A stretch of DNA of 64,000 nucleotides from Pezicula radicicola (lineage: Eukaryota; Ascomycota; Leotiomycetes; Helotiales; Dermateaceae), in the NCBI GenBank assembly GCA_003008705.1, contig PDUO01000023.1, positions 36,020-100,019 of the forward strand, in the 5' to 3' direction. Below are positions 45,936 to 58,001 of this stretch, piece by piece. A model generated the notes under the pieces. It worked only from the letters and a program-made list of their open reading frames with translations. It ran no database searches and was not told where the DNA came from. Within the stretch, counting starts at the first letter, position 1. Each line of letters begins with the position of its first letter. A program made the translations under genes and the position numbers.

Positions 45936-47598
45936 ATGGATATCGCGGTCTCCGCCATCAGTCTTGCTGATATATGCATCAGGTTTGTGGGTATCGCTAC
46001 AGACTGTACTAACGCTAATATTATGTATCAGATATGGCGCTACCCTTGTCAAAGTCTGCAAGTCGTACAGGAGTGGAGATCAAGAAGTTCGGGAAGCCAT
46101 CTTGAAGATTGAGGCTCACTGGCTAAAAATTCAACATCAGTTGGAATTTCTACGGGATATATGGCCAAATTTAGATGAGGATTACCAGATCCACCAGAAC
46201 AGTGTTTTGCAGGTGCTGCAGGGAAAATGTGCTGCTGCAACAACCATTATTGATGGGCTCATTGGAAAGCCAGATGACGAGGCTTCAACCAAAACCATCA
46301 TCTCAAAGAAAGGCGACACCAAACGGGCCAAGTATGCTGTGTGGGCAAAGACTAGACTGACAACTGTTCTTACTGATTTGAAAGACTGGAGTGAGATTTT
46401 CGATATGTCCTGGTTTCTGATCATTAGACAATTCGACAAAACTATGGATCACGAGCTGATGCTAGTTAAGGCAGCGGATGACACAGCACTTTCGACGCTA
46501 AACGAGTTGAGAAAGGCCATCTGCTCTACTATCAACAGTGAAGTCGAGGCAGAAAAGACGACCATATTTTTGTCCTCTGTATTGTTTGAAGAAAAGTCAA
46601 TAAAGCTGGAATACTCTTCAGTGGAAATCTGGCATAGCGCCCAAGGGTCTAGTAGGTTCCTCGTGGATCCTCCAAGCGACACCTCTACACTCGCTGATAT
46701 ATGCAACCTTGCAAAGATATTGAAAAATGTCGAGCAGGCTCAACTCGGGATTCTCAGCTGTAACGGGGTTTTAAAGTTGCCTCCAAGTACCAGCGACACA
46801 AAAGACCCATGGTCCTTTCGATTCGTTTTCTCAATTCCAGCTCAACTCACATCACCTCAGAGTCTTCGAAAGCTAGTCATCGCTGGATCAGAAAGTCAAC
46901 CGTTAGATGAACGCTTTTCAATTGCGAGACAACTTGCCAAAGCAGTCATGTTTGTGCATTCCGCAGGATTCGTGCACAAAAATATCCGCCCAGAAACGAT
47001 TCTGGTCCTGCGCGAGGAAAGTAAAGATCCACATGTTGTTCTCACAGGGTTCCAAAGCTTTCGACTAGAAGAAGGAAAAACTCTACTTCAAGGCGATGAC
47101 TTCTGGGAGAAGAACCTGTATCGTCATCCTACGCGGCAGGGTATCCTACCAGAAGAAGACTATGTGATGCAGCACGATATATACTCTCTGGGAGTGTGTC
47201 TGCTGGAAATCGGGATGGCAAGCTCACTTGTAGCTCACTCGTCTGACTCTGAGGAAGCACCAGCAGCTGGGCCATTGCTCTCGAGTGTATTTGACCCTCC
47301 AATCAAAGACAAAAGGAAACGAGCTTTTGAGATGAAAAGACATCTAGTCAAGATTGCAGAAAGTCAACTACCCCCCAAAATGGGCCGTAAATATACAGAA
47401 ACGGTTGTAACATGTCTTACATGCTTGGATAAGAGCGATAATGCATTTGGGCTTGAGGCCGAATTCTTGGATGAGAATGGTGTGCTGGTTGGAGTACGAT
47501 TCATTGAGAAGGTGAGAGAAAAATCAGCGCTTAAGTTACCAAGAGGTTATTACTCACAACAGCAGATTCTAATGGCACTTCTCGACGTCAAGATTTAG
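45936..47598 (+). CDS. HeLo-like domain fused to a pseudokinase
   Basis: 537 residues. The first exon is only 47 bases (MDIAVSAISLADICI). The intron 45983-46031 has a TACTAAC branch site and joins to RYGATLVKVCKSYRSGDQEV. Residues 1-190 form an all-helical region (AHWLKIQHQLEFLRDIWPN, IIDGLIGKPDDE) that resembles fungal HeLo-like N-termini, linked to membrane-active cell death and prion-like switching. From about residue 240 a kinase-like fold follows, but key residues are lost. The catalytic loop is HKNIRPETILV (His331; Asn in place of the catalytic Asp), and DFG is replaced by TGF in VVLTGFQSF. It is therefore a pseudokinase, while YSLGVCLLEIGMA keeps the helix-F shape. It probably acts as a signal-binding or effector protein. 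Helical bundle plus pseudokinase is also the layout of animal MLKL; this is analogy only. Confidence 0.8.
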
Positions 47599-50482
47599 TA
47601 CTTACAAAGCACTTCATTAGTCGCGAAAAGGAACTGAGACTCTACAGGAGCAAAAGGACCAAATTGCAAAGTCAACGACTTATGCCAGAGCACGAGCAAT
47701 GATGATTAAATCGTTGCAGCGCTCGGGGATAGCGTCAAAGTCCAAGTCACTAGTGAGGCAACAAGCCCTGTGTCAGGCTAACAATTTGGAAGCCGAAATT
47801 GGGTTTGGATCTAGGTCAGCAGTGTACACTATTTATTCACTGGTTTCGATTGAAAACATCAACAGAATCAATATATCAACAATTCTCCTAGTCTTCCAAA
47901 CTCGATATCGAGTGGCGATCAGAAAATTTAAATTAGGAAGGAATAGTGAGGATCCTGGCCTGATAAACCACGTTCCCGCAAAAACCATCATATTTGACAG
48001 CAATAACAGTCACTTGAATGTTAACTAGATCAGCCTTGGTCGTAAGTGCTAGACTAGCCACAAATAAAAAGACTACAGGTCTCCACAAGCCACGGTGTTT
48101 TGCGTGAGAAGCGACAAACAATCAAGCTTATCTTTAAATCGAATTAGATTAACGTCATCTTTTAAATTTTCGTAGAGGTCAGGCCATAAGGACTAACCTA
48201 AGACTCAAATCTTAATCTGCTATTACTAAAAAAAAATCACTCGCCAAAATCTAGAACCGAATAGGAAGTTGACGGGTTACCCTACGAATCTCTAAAGTAC
48301 GTTAAAATCTCTTTATAATATATAGCACCAATTTCAAATACTAAAGCATTTCATTCTCCTATGGTGTAGGCCATCTAGGATAGCAGGGGAGGGGAGTACA
48401 GGGGTAGTGCCAAGCTTTTCCCTCTTAAATATTTTGTTGTATCCCCGTATGTAAGTGCGTAAATGCCTTGTATTAGGCCTTAGGTAGGCCTAAGTACTAG
48501 GGGTGAGTAAAAAATTAACTATACAATCCTTAAAATTTTTATTATATCCTATATTAGGGTTTATAAAAAATTATTTCTCTACCTATCCCCTAGTGCCTAT
48601 AATTAGACACTCACAGACCAATGGGACGTACACGAGAAAACTCATATATTTTTTGGTAGTAAAATTCTCGGGGTGTCGAATCCCTTTCTAAATATATCTA
48701 ACTCTAACTCTATTACCCTGTCTTCTTCCTATATCGACCTTAATATTCCCCTCCCTCTACTTCTATCTCTACCTTATCTGTTTCGTAGATTTGTTATAGT
48801 ACGGGCTTAATAACGTCCCTAACGACAGTCTTAATAAAAGCGACAAGGACGCACTATTGCAACTTCTCTTATAACCGCAGCAAAATTGCAAGATGCTTGA
48901 TCTAGAAGATTTCAGGGTACAATTCGAGCATCTTACGATAAATTCTAGCGCACGTACAGACATACGAGTAATTTTCTGCTTTGCGTAGGGAACTGGCCTT
49001 GCAGAAATCTACTGTTGGTAAATACCACTTCTTCCACTCGTTATAGTCGGAGGCTCGGGCACACAACCGCCGTTACTCAAGGATCGTTGTCTCAACCGGA
49101 GCCTATCACGACGCGCAACTGCCATCTCAACTCCTCACAGACCTAGACAAGATGGATTTTGGGGATGTAAAAGCTAAGGACAGATGCAGAAGTTGCAGAA
49201 GATCACATCTCGCCCCCATGGGGTGACAGTGATCTATGCAAGTCCACGTAACACTAGTCGAATGTGCGAGTGATTTTTGAGGTTTGGCGGCACTTGTTTG
49301 TTGCTCAGAGTTTGCTTTCGTGTCCATTCTCGAGTAGTAGGCGATTTATTTTAGAACCACATCTCCAAGAACCAAAAAGCATGAAAAGTCAATCGCCCAA
49401 GGGACACTAAAGTAAACTCTATATCTACGAGTTCGTAGCTTACCCCCGCGTCCACGGACTCAATGACTCGTAGCGAGCCGCCGCACTCATCCCTTAGACT
49501 ACACAGCCAAGGTTCTAGATCGTAATCAAGCCTTCGCTATAATGCTTGTTTAGAGTTGCTAGAGATCTTCGGAGAGAAATCAAGGATTTCTGAGCCTGCT
49601 TTCTATCTACCGCATGTTCTGAGAGATATGGGGTTACCAATGGTCTGATCGCGGACGACGTGAAGGCTGCTTGATTGGCGAAATCGATCTTAGACTCGTC
49701 CCGAGAAGCACACTTTCACAACCCTCGAGCGAGAGAAGTTACTTTTTACATTACGAAGTAGAATTTATAGTTACGTGCTACTGCGGTCAGACTACTGACG
49801 AACTCCATATCTCTCAGAGCATACGGTATCACTTTTTAAGTCTAGAAGACACCAAGTCTTTAATAGTACCAGAACTACTAATTCAAGAAGCCTAAGACTT
49901 GAAAATATTGTTACTTACATAGTTAAATTTGTTGTTCTAAAATATCTAGGGAAAAATCCGGAAATAAGACCACTTTAATTTGGAAGACCATCAGAGTGCC
50001 ACACAGGCCAAAATTGAATAACGCAATTCACGCATATAAGCGTAGCTTTATAGCCTCTAGTGCGGAAGTCTGAGTTTCCCTGTTTATCTGGGCTTCAATC
50101 CTTGGATCTAGAAGAAATTAGACTCCACCTAGTGAGACAAGATCCTCAATATTAGTCAATGGGCATATGATCGCTTCGTCAAAATCGCACAGCTGGATAC
50201 TCTCTTTGAGAATGGTCGGATACACAGCACAATATGCCACGCAATACTATGCACAACAGAAGCTCAGCTTCAAGACGTGGCATAGAATTAAGTACCGAAC
50301 GACTCATGGCGTGGTAAAAATAAATGTGTATGGCTACTAGTGTGACTATGAGAATCACCTATATAAGGTTGAGAAGAATTGCAACTCGAATAATCGAATA
50401 GTCCAGTCAAATCAGACAGCCGATCTTTCTTCCTATTCTAGATTTAAATACACACTATCGTTAAAGCTTTGCTAGTTCCACC
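47599..50482. other. Gene-poor region with decayed sequence
   Basis: 2.9 kb, A+T-richer than its flanks. 47599-48030 follows the pseudokinase gene and has only short frames. 48200-48700 is stop-laden. 48750-49330 is richer in G+C and holds a decayed coding relic, listed separately. 49330-50400 shows nothing protein-like. The last 100 bases form the laccase promoter. Confidence 0.45.
48750..49020 (-). pseudogene. Stop-riddled coding relic
   Basis: Read on the minus strand, protein-like segments appear between stops: RARIYRKMLELYPEIF, IKHLAILLRL, CVLVAFIKTVVRDVIKP and IYETDKVEIEVEG. The breaks are TAG or TAA where CAG or CAA (Gln) would read naturally, and the frame shifts once near 49000. C-to-T decay on the coding strand is the RIP pattern. 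The parent family is not recognised. Confidence 0.45.
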
Positions 50483-52394
50483 ATGCGGTTCACAGTACTT
50501 TCGTTCCTGGCTCCGCTTATTCCTTGGTGTTTGGCATCTGTCGTTCCTTCCACGGCCAACAATCTTATCCCTAAAGCAACTTGTGAGAACACGGCTACTA
50601 CTAGATCATGCTGGGGGGAGTATTCGCTCGATACAGATTGGTACAGTGTGGTCCCTGACACTGGCGTTACAAGAGGTACGAGAGTGATTTGGCGATGTAC
50701 TAAAACTATGAGCTAAGAACTTGTAGAATACTGGCTTTCAGTCCAGACTGCTACTCTTGCACCAGATGGATATGAACGGCTCACTGTGACCTTCAATGGC
50801 ACCATACCAGGTCCATTGATCTGGGCCGACTGGGGCGATAATCTTGTCATTCATGTCACGAACAATGACCAAGTCAATGGAACTTCTATTCATTGGCACG
50901 GGATTCGACAACTCAACTCAGTCGAATACGACGGTGTTTCTGGAGTAACTCAGTGCCCGATTCCCCCAGGTGCGTCTATGACGTACAAATTCCAAGCAAC
51001 TCAATATGGCTCGACCTGGTACCACTCCCATGTTGGTCTTCAGTATGGCGACGGTCTTTTAGGTCCGTTAATCATCAATGGGCCAGCTGCTGCAAACTAT
51101 GACGAGGATCTTGGACTCCTTTTTCTTAATGACTGGTCGCACGAAACACTAGACTCACTCTGGACTACGGCAAGAATTGCGATACCTCCATCCTTAGAGA
51201 ATGGCCTAGTCAATGGAACCAATACCTATGACTGTTCAAACTCTACAGACGCAAATTGCATTGGGAATGGGACGAAATTCGAGACCACCTTTGTGCCTGG
51301 GACGAAATACAGAATAAGACTCGTAAACTCGGCGGTATATGGCTATTTTCAATTTTCAATTGATGGGCACAGTTTTACAGTCATGGCAAATGACATGGTT
51401 CCAATTGTGCCTTACGAGACTGATAGTATACTTGTCTTGGCAGGCCAACGTTATGATATCGTTGTTGAAGCACTTGCAGATCCAGAGGAAGACAACTACT
51501 GGCTACGAGCTGGTTGGTTAACAGCCTGTTCGCCCAATGAAAATGCTGCAAACATTACTGGAATCATTATGTACGATGCAAATAGTACTGTCGATCCTAC
51601 GACATCGAGCAACGTTACAGTCAGCACGACTTGTGGTGACGAGCCCTTGGCAAGTCTGACTCCGTATTTGGCCATAGACGTTGGTAACTATTCCGAGGTG
51701 GTGGAGCAGGATCTACGTATTGTTGAAAGTGCCACCAACTCTACGTGGACTATCAACAACAGCAGTTTGTTGGTTGACTGGTCGGATCCAACTACCCTTC
51801 AGATCCTCAATAACGAGACCATCTTCCCAACTGACTATAATGTCATTGCCGTAGACGTGAGTGGTTTCAAATCTTGCTAACCCCCGATATCTAACTGATG
51901 GTATGATAGAACACGACCGTCAATGAATGGGTGGTCTATGTACTTCAAGATCTGTCAGGTCTCGGGTAAGTGACCATGTTCCAGAGTCCCGAAAAACGTC
52001 CTTAGTTCTAACGTAACGTCATAACTTGTGTAGACTAAGTCATCCAATGCACCTACACTGCCACGACTTTTTGATCCTTGGTCAAGAAACAGCCACCTTC
52101 GACATCACCAACACAAGCGCCCTAAATCTCATCAACCCACCACGTCGCGACGTAGCCACAGTGCCAGCAAACGGTTACCTCGCCATCGCCTTCAGGCTCG
52201 ATAATCCAGGTACTTGGCTCATGCATTGCCATGTTGTCTGGCATGCCTCCGAGGGTCTCGCTTTACAGTTTGTAGAGAACGAAAGCCAGATTGTGCCGAT
52301 AATTACAGCGGCGGCAGACATGGAAAGCTTGTGTCAGGCATGGGATAGCTATGTACCTGGCGAAGAATACGCGCAGGATGATTCTGGGATTTGA
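50483..52394 (+). CDS. Secreted laccase (multicopper oxidase)
   Basis: 579 residues in four exons; introns 50676-50726, 51857-51909 and 51966-52033 close frame exactly. Residues 1-18 (MRFTVLSFLAPLIPWCLA) are a signal peptide. All copper sites are intact: HWHG (His120, His122), WYHSH, HPMHLHCHDF (about 463-472) and HCHVVWHASEGL (His524, Cys525, His526, His530). The type-1 axial position is Leu535, which usually goes with medium to high redox potential. The C-terminus ends DSGI, close to the DSGL/DSGV plug of ascomycete laccases that blocks the solvent channel. Many N-glycosylation sites (NGTS, NSTD, NNSS) fit secretion. It oxidises phenols with reduction of oxygen to water; roles include lignin or phenol breakdown and pigment formation. 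No pigment genes adjoin. Confidence 0.95.
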
Positions 52395-52817
52395 ATTTTA
52401 ACTCATTTTTGTGTATCTACCTACATTCAGTCAATTCAACACACATATAGAAAGGGGCTCAGGTGGTTTTAGCTCGAAGATTACCCGCTCGCTTGATTAC
52501 AATTTGTTCTTTTATACGAATATCACGTAACTATTATTTCAACCTCAATCTTCAAATCAAGGCTCTCCATCGAACATGCTGTAAAATATATGAGCAGCCT
52601 TCTTGAATACACGACTGCGCTAAAGTAGCACATTTTAGACAACCGATACTCACTTAGCAGTGTAGCTTACAACCTTGCCCGGCGGCTCGCTTGTGGTGAA
52701 CTTCTTACTTGGATGTTCCCCTTAAGAATACGCGCGTTTTTGATGAACGTATTATGAAATTGGTAGTGTTTCTTCTTTTTACGCATTTGTAGCCCCCCCC
52801 CCCTTTTTTTTTGACTG
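52395..52817. other. Intergenic with a C/T homopolymer tract
   Basis: 423 bases between the laccase stop and the DUF3632 remnant. A run of about 11 C followed by about 10 T ends it near 52793-52813. No gene is seen. Confidence 0.5.
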
Positions 52818-53132
52818 TCATTCCAACAATGTGTTGGCTATGCCTCTTTCGATCGTCCTCATAGTCTGCGCGGCTTCGATCGCAGCCTTCCGACTCTCCT
52901 CGCTCATGCCGGATTCTTTCTTTCCAAGCTCTTCAAACCCGGCCTGCCAGAAGCCCCACTGTTGCAGGCACATAGTGGGTGGCCCATGGTACAAAGTGCC
53001 TCGTTCAACGTAGTTTGCCTCATCCTCCACTGTGACATCCATGTAGCCAATGTTATCCCGCGTCCACCATAGAAGAGGCTTAGCGGCATGAGAGATCCAT
53101 TCACAGGCGACTTGTACTCTACATTCCGTCAT
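52818..53132 (-). pseudogene. DUF3632-like C-terminal remnant
   Basis: A 104-residue frame from ATG 53132 reads like the C-terminal third of fungal DUF3632 proteins: CEWISHAAKPLLWWTRDNIG, YVERGTLYHGPPTMCLQQWG, and a final helix (SEESRKAAIEAAQTMRTIER). The family is normally about three times longer. The sequence upstream (53133-53380) has no matching frame, so the 5' two-thirds are missing and this is probably a truncated copy. A short functional protein cannot be fully excluded. The role of the family is unknown. Confidence 0.6.
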
Positions 53133-53381
53133 ATTCACCTCATGAACTGAGACTTATATTTTTTGGTAGCTTTGCCTAATCTAGAGGTAGGAAGGTAGCA
53201 AAAACAAAGGTCTTTGATTTACCCCGAGTCCCATATTAAGTCAAGCTTAAAGAACATTAGTAATACTTCATCGTTTTCGTAGACTAAGTAAATATTTTAT
53301 TTTCACCACTTCTATCTCAGCAAACTACTACGCCAAATTCCAATTCTCATTCCCTTAAATTTAATTCGATCCATAAAAAAA

Positions 53382-55166
53382 TCAATCTGTCAAGTAGATT
53401 CTAACAGGTATCCTCCCTTGTCCAACAAACCACGAATTTCGCATAGTCCAATCTTTCTCCGGCTCTACTAATTCAATCTAGAAGTTCAGTAAGCATACAT
53501 CTATTACCACGAGGTGCAAATACATATTACCTTAAACCTTAGTATTATCGAAGGAATCAACTTGTATATCTCCAGAAGACTGATATTCTTCCCTATACAA
53601 GTTCGCGGTCCAGCACCAAACGTAAACGTTGCCCTTGTCATTTCAAGACGACGAGTCTTCCATACTACCTCCGACTCTTCGTAACCTTGAAGCCATCTCT
53701 CCGGAACAAACTCATCCACATTTTCTCCAAATATATCTTCCTTACGATGTATAACCCAAGGTGAAGCTCCAACAATGGTACCAGGTGGAAGGACGACGCC
53801 GTTTGAAAGACTAAGGCCTTGACTTGGAACCACACATTCAAGTGGAAGCCCTACAGCAGGATGTAGACGAAGAGCCTCTTTGATTACAGCATCTAGATAT
53901 GGCAGTTCTTGAGACTGTTTAAATGAGATAGGAAAGGATAGCCTATTCTTCGCTACTGCAGACGTTAATTCCTCTCGTAGTTTCTGCAAGACCGTGGGAT
54001 TTTTCAAAGTATAGTATAAGATAGCTCGAAGTGATATCGCAGTTGTATCCGACCCAGCAAATACATTGGTGATCGTCCACGATAGTATCTGTTTCTCTGT
54101 AGCAATCTCTGGATAGCTATCTCTTGCTTCAAGGAAGCGGTCGAGGAAGTCGCGGTTCGGGGCATTTTGCATCTTGGGATTCTGAAGTCGTTCTTGTAAT
54201 CTTGCATGAGCGAATTGGGCTACTTTCCCTGTTGGTTTGAACATTTGTGCAAGCAAGGGATTCTTTTTGAAGAGATAATCTAACCAAGGCATTTGTCCAA
54301 CCTAGTTGTTGTTTTTCAAGTTAGCTACTTTCTTATTATATGTATGTTGAAGATAATTATAGGAATCATACCACCGCGCTGTACCGGAATATTTTCTCCA
54401 ATTCAGCCATGATACCGTCTATATCCTCTCCACGATCGATGAAGCCAAGTCTTCGACTAAAAGTCAGCTCCCCAATCACATCAAATGCATCTATATTCCA
54501 TAAGCGCCGTCTAGGCAATATTTCAAAAGCTCAAGACTTACAAAACTGTAGCCATTGTGCGATGTCGCATATCTTATTTGCATTTTCTCCACTTGCAAAT
54601 CTGGCAGTGAGTTGCTTGAACAAAACTTCGATTGTGCGGTCAACGAAGGGTTCAAATTCAGTTAACGTAGTCATTGAATATGCATGTGAAATTGGGCGTT
54701 TGATAGAAGCGTGGAAATCCTCGTCTGTTGATGTAAAGAGTGTCGATATTGCCTTGCCATCCTTTAATTGTTTTTGAACGCTATAAAAATCGCTCTAATA
54801 TAATATATCAGCAATATCACCTTCAAACATAGGTAAAGAGGTTGGATTTACTTTGTTGTAACCCTTATTGATCCCATATACCTCTTTGATAGTCGTTAAG
54901 TTGGAAATGCTGATCACATTTGGACCTAAGCGGATATAGTCTCCATACTTGCGATGTAGTCGGTTATGAGTAATATCAGCCCGTCCATTCGAAACATCCC
55001 ACAGTCTCCAGATGTTGGTAAATTTGGCTATGAACGGGCCAGGGATTCTTCGCAGTCCAGGCGCTAGAAAGTTCCGGAGACAGAACACCAGGAAAGTGAT
55101 CAGAGACGCTGCGAAAGCAAGCTCGCCATGCTCGAAGATGGCGTGGAGAATTGGAGATAGAGGCAT
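53382..55166 (-). CDS. Cytochrome P450 (pisatin demethylase-like group)
   Basis: 517 residues in five exons; introns 54795-54851, 54491-54541, 54302-54371 and 53478-53530 give an exact frame. A membrane helix (LAFAASLITFLVFCL) anchors it to the ER, and the Pro hinge is GLRRIPGPFIAKFTNIWRLW. Next comes HRKYGDYIRLGPNVISI. The I-helix is AGSDTT (about 311-316), ExxR is EALR (371-374), the PERF-like motif is FVPERW, and the heme loop is FTFGAGPRTCIGKNIS with ligand Cys near residue 464. The fifth exon ends NSWFVGQGRIPVRIYLTD. The overall pattern matches the pisatin demethylase-like P450s of fungi, which often detoxify plant phenolics. All catalytic residues are present. The substrate is unknown, and no other pathway gene adjoins except the laccase 1 kb away. 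Confidence 0.92.
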
Positions 55167-56391
55167 CCAGTGTATTTAATCCTGTGTTGGTAATGAGTTT
55201 GAGAAATTGACTGTCAAGAGAATTTAATGACACGAGTGGAATATAATGTATTAACCAAGCAGGCATAAAACCCCACGGGGACCCCGGAATGTCGGAAATG
55301 CCACTCATCGGAAGAAATTGCAATTGGCCTCCCCCGACGCCGAGTTCCGATACTGAAAACGAACGGTATTAATTCCGCCTCCAGCGTGTTGTTTAGGAAG
55401 TTTGATCAGAATATCTATCATCTTGCTTTCGATGGCTTGGCATGTCAACTTGTATATGAGAAACTGTAATAGAGTGTCATGGTCTAGCACGAAGTATGGG
55501 CTTAGCTTTCACTAAAATAGAGCGAAAGCAGAAGTGCCGCACATTTTGTTTTTGTTTTACGAAGAAATGTTATTAAGATTGTATTCTAATTATTCCTTGC
55601 AACGGCGACATGGACGATGCCCCACCGTGGAAATTGAAGTTAGGACAACGAAGCATTCCTTAATAACTCATTTGACTTAGGTAGCTTACTTTGTGTAGGT
55701 AACTTGTACTACCCCAACAGCACCCATCATAGCTAACTCCTACAATTTAGTATAGTAAAAGGCTAGCTTAAGGACTAGTGAACTAACTATAGTATAATTC
55801 TATTTGTAACACTATAAAGGGTTTCGAGCGGTGTAGTAGTTATAATCCTCTATATAGTAAAACCCCTACGACTATTCTTAGTTTCGCTTTCCCCTCTGTA
55901 CTAGACTAGTTGTTTTATTAACATGTAACTTTTTATTATTATTCTTAAGTGAGATATGTTGTGGGTATGGGCCTCTAAAGCAGTTACTTTACTTCATCTT
56001 TGGTTTACATTATGCTGGACTGAATAGTTATGTGACTACCTATGCCCCCGCCCCCCTCGCTTAGCTACTACATGTAGCTAACTTCGAGCTCTCTTTGCTC
56101 TCGATGGAACACAGAATACACACCTTCCGCTCACATACTCCTCCCCATAATCATTCAATAGATTATATTCTCCACTTTCTTCACATGACTTGACAATACA
56201 GCTTCACTCATGCATATATTTCATTCAACTACATTGGTCTATAGTTCCTAATTCATTCGCCAATTATTTTAATATTAATTAGCATCGTTTCATGTTTTAT
56301 AGAAGACTCTCTACAAATGTCCAACTTTAGAACTGTTCCAATTCAATGCTTACTTTAGATTCTGTTGCTTAATGAAATTACATTTGCCGGC
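55167..56391. other. Intergenic, A+T-rich in the middle
   Basis: 1.2 kb between the P450 start and the 3' end of the broken HET gene. The stretch 55690-56000 is A+T-rich with many tag/cta words and may be decayed repeat DNA. No protein-like frame or RNA gene was found. Confidence 0.4.
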
Positions 56392-58001
56392 CTATACTCC
56401 ATAAAGTCTCTTGAGAATTTCATCAGGATTCTTGGCTGGATCCCGATTCCCTTCAATGATACACCACGGTCTGCGGTAGGATAGTGGTGTGTCAAGTAAG
56501 TTGACTGATGTTTGTTGGAGACCGGTGCAGAGGGCTAGTCGATTTGGAACACCATCCAGAAGTCCTGACAGCTGCAGAACTCCAAATGGTTGATATTTCC
56601 ACCCAAAGTTAGTGTCTAGAGATGCTAGGGTCTGCCCATGGCGATCTGTTTCAAATTCGAGGAGATAGGTAGGTCCAGAGCCGGTGAATCGGCCCCATTC
56701 CCATCTGCTCCACGTTGAGAACCAGTGATCCACGCTTAGCTCTGGAGGTAGGCTCTTTTGTGGAACAAAGCAGAAGCCGACAGCTTCACTGGATATGGGC
56801 AATGATGGTTTTAGATTTTGCCAGACATAGAAGCGCACAGCCTGGGAGGCTTTAAGGTGGTGGTCAAAACTAGAGGACGTAATATCTCCAAAGACAGGCG
56901 CTGAAGTGAGGTCCCAGCGACTTGAAAATCGAAGAGGCAATTTAGAGTAATTGATACTCATATTGTTATCATTCTCCAGCAAGATGTCTGCATCAATAGG
57001 AGAGCTCCTGTAGTAGAAGCCCATAAGCCCGATTGCATTCCTCCACGAAAATGAGAGAAGTGTGAATAGACAAGCTAACATCATGTGGGATAGGTGTCAT
57101 CAAAAACTCAACATTAACACCTCGACTGGTCAATGTTGCCGGCGTGTTCGTTACCGTTGTAGTGGTACTTGGAGCTCCTATATCTAGCGACCTTGAAAAA
57201 CAGGTTGGAGATGGGGTAAGTAGTCCCCAAAATGGCTTCTCAATTGCTTCCGCTTCTGTGCTGCGCCACAAGAGCAGGGAATTGTCATTCGTAGATTTAA
57301 GGATTGCCTCTTGAAGTCTCAGAAAAGTGTTCTCCGCGCCCTGTCCATACAAAAGTGGAATGTTAACATTAAACACATCAAGAAGGCAGTACGCAGTATC
57401 CTCAGGAACGGTTGTCTCCCTTGAGGATGCCCAAGACATCTTTCTAGACACGGACTCATCAGTCAAGTCTCCGCCAAGAAGAATATTCTCAGGTATTTTG
57501 GTGATGTAATGAATGATGTCCCTCAAACGGCATTAGTACCTAGGTATCCCATTCCTTGTTGTAGAACTGCTGATTCTTAGGGGCAATCAGCTCTTGAAGC
57601 GTCCACCCGCGTGTGAACCAACAAATTTGGCAGAAATCCGAATCACTGAGCGTCAACAGGCTTGGTATTTCGACGGAAGTTACATTGCAGAGGTATGCAT
57701 AGCAAACCTCGGCTTCTCTATACTACCGAAACATGGGATTGATAGCTTCAGACAGCTCTGCGCTGCTAGTCTTGTCGATGTAGCATGTATCAATCCAGAT
57801 GTATTCGAGGCACTGGTGTGCAGTCATAGCGCAGGTAAATCGAAGCCTACGGTAGCCTTTCATGCCTCTGCATTTTCGTCTGGGCTTCATATCCTCCAAC
57901 GTCACTTCATCTTCTTCCCATCGATGTGAAAGAATAGCATATGGCGGAACATTTCCTATGAACCTTTCCACTTCTATGCTCGCAGTGTTCAAGAGCCGCA
58001 T
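56392..58001 (-). pseudogene. HET-domain (heterokaryon incompatibility) gene with several breaks
   Basis: ATG 58001 opens a typical HET start: MRLLNTASIEVERF, PYAILSHRWEEDEVTLEDM and LEYIWIDTCYIDKTSSAELS. At 57723-57725 an in-frame TAG stands where Trp is usual before YREAEVCYAYL. The frame then reads on (CWFTRGWTLQELIAPKNQQF) until about 57540, where it must shift to reach LRDIIHYITKIPENILLGG and SWASSRETTVPEDTAYCLLD. A further shift near 57020 is needed to reach DADILLENDNN and the C-terminal half that stops at 56392. No splice sites explain these three lesions well. HET proteins trigger cell death when unlike strains fuse. This copy looks dead, though one of the breaks could hide an intron. 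Confidence 0.7.

Noticed and set aside
48660..48690. tRNA-like T-loop word (gtcgaatccc)
   Set aside because: No matching acceptor, D-arm or anticodon arm could be folded around it.
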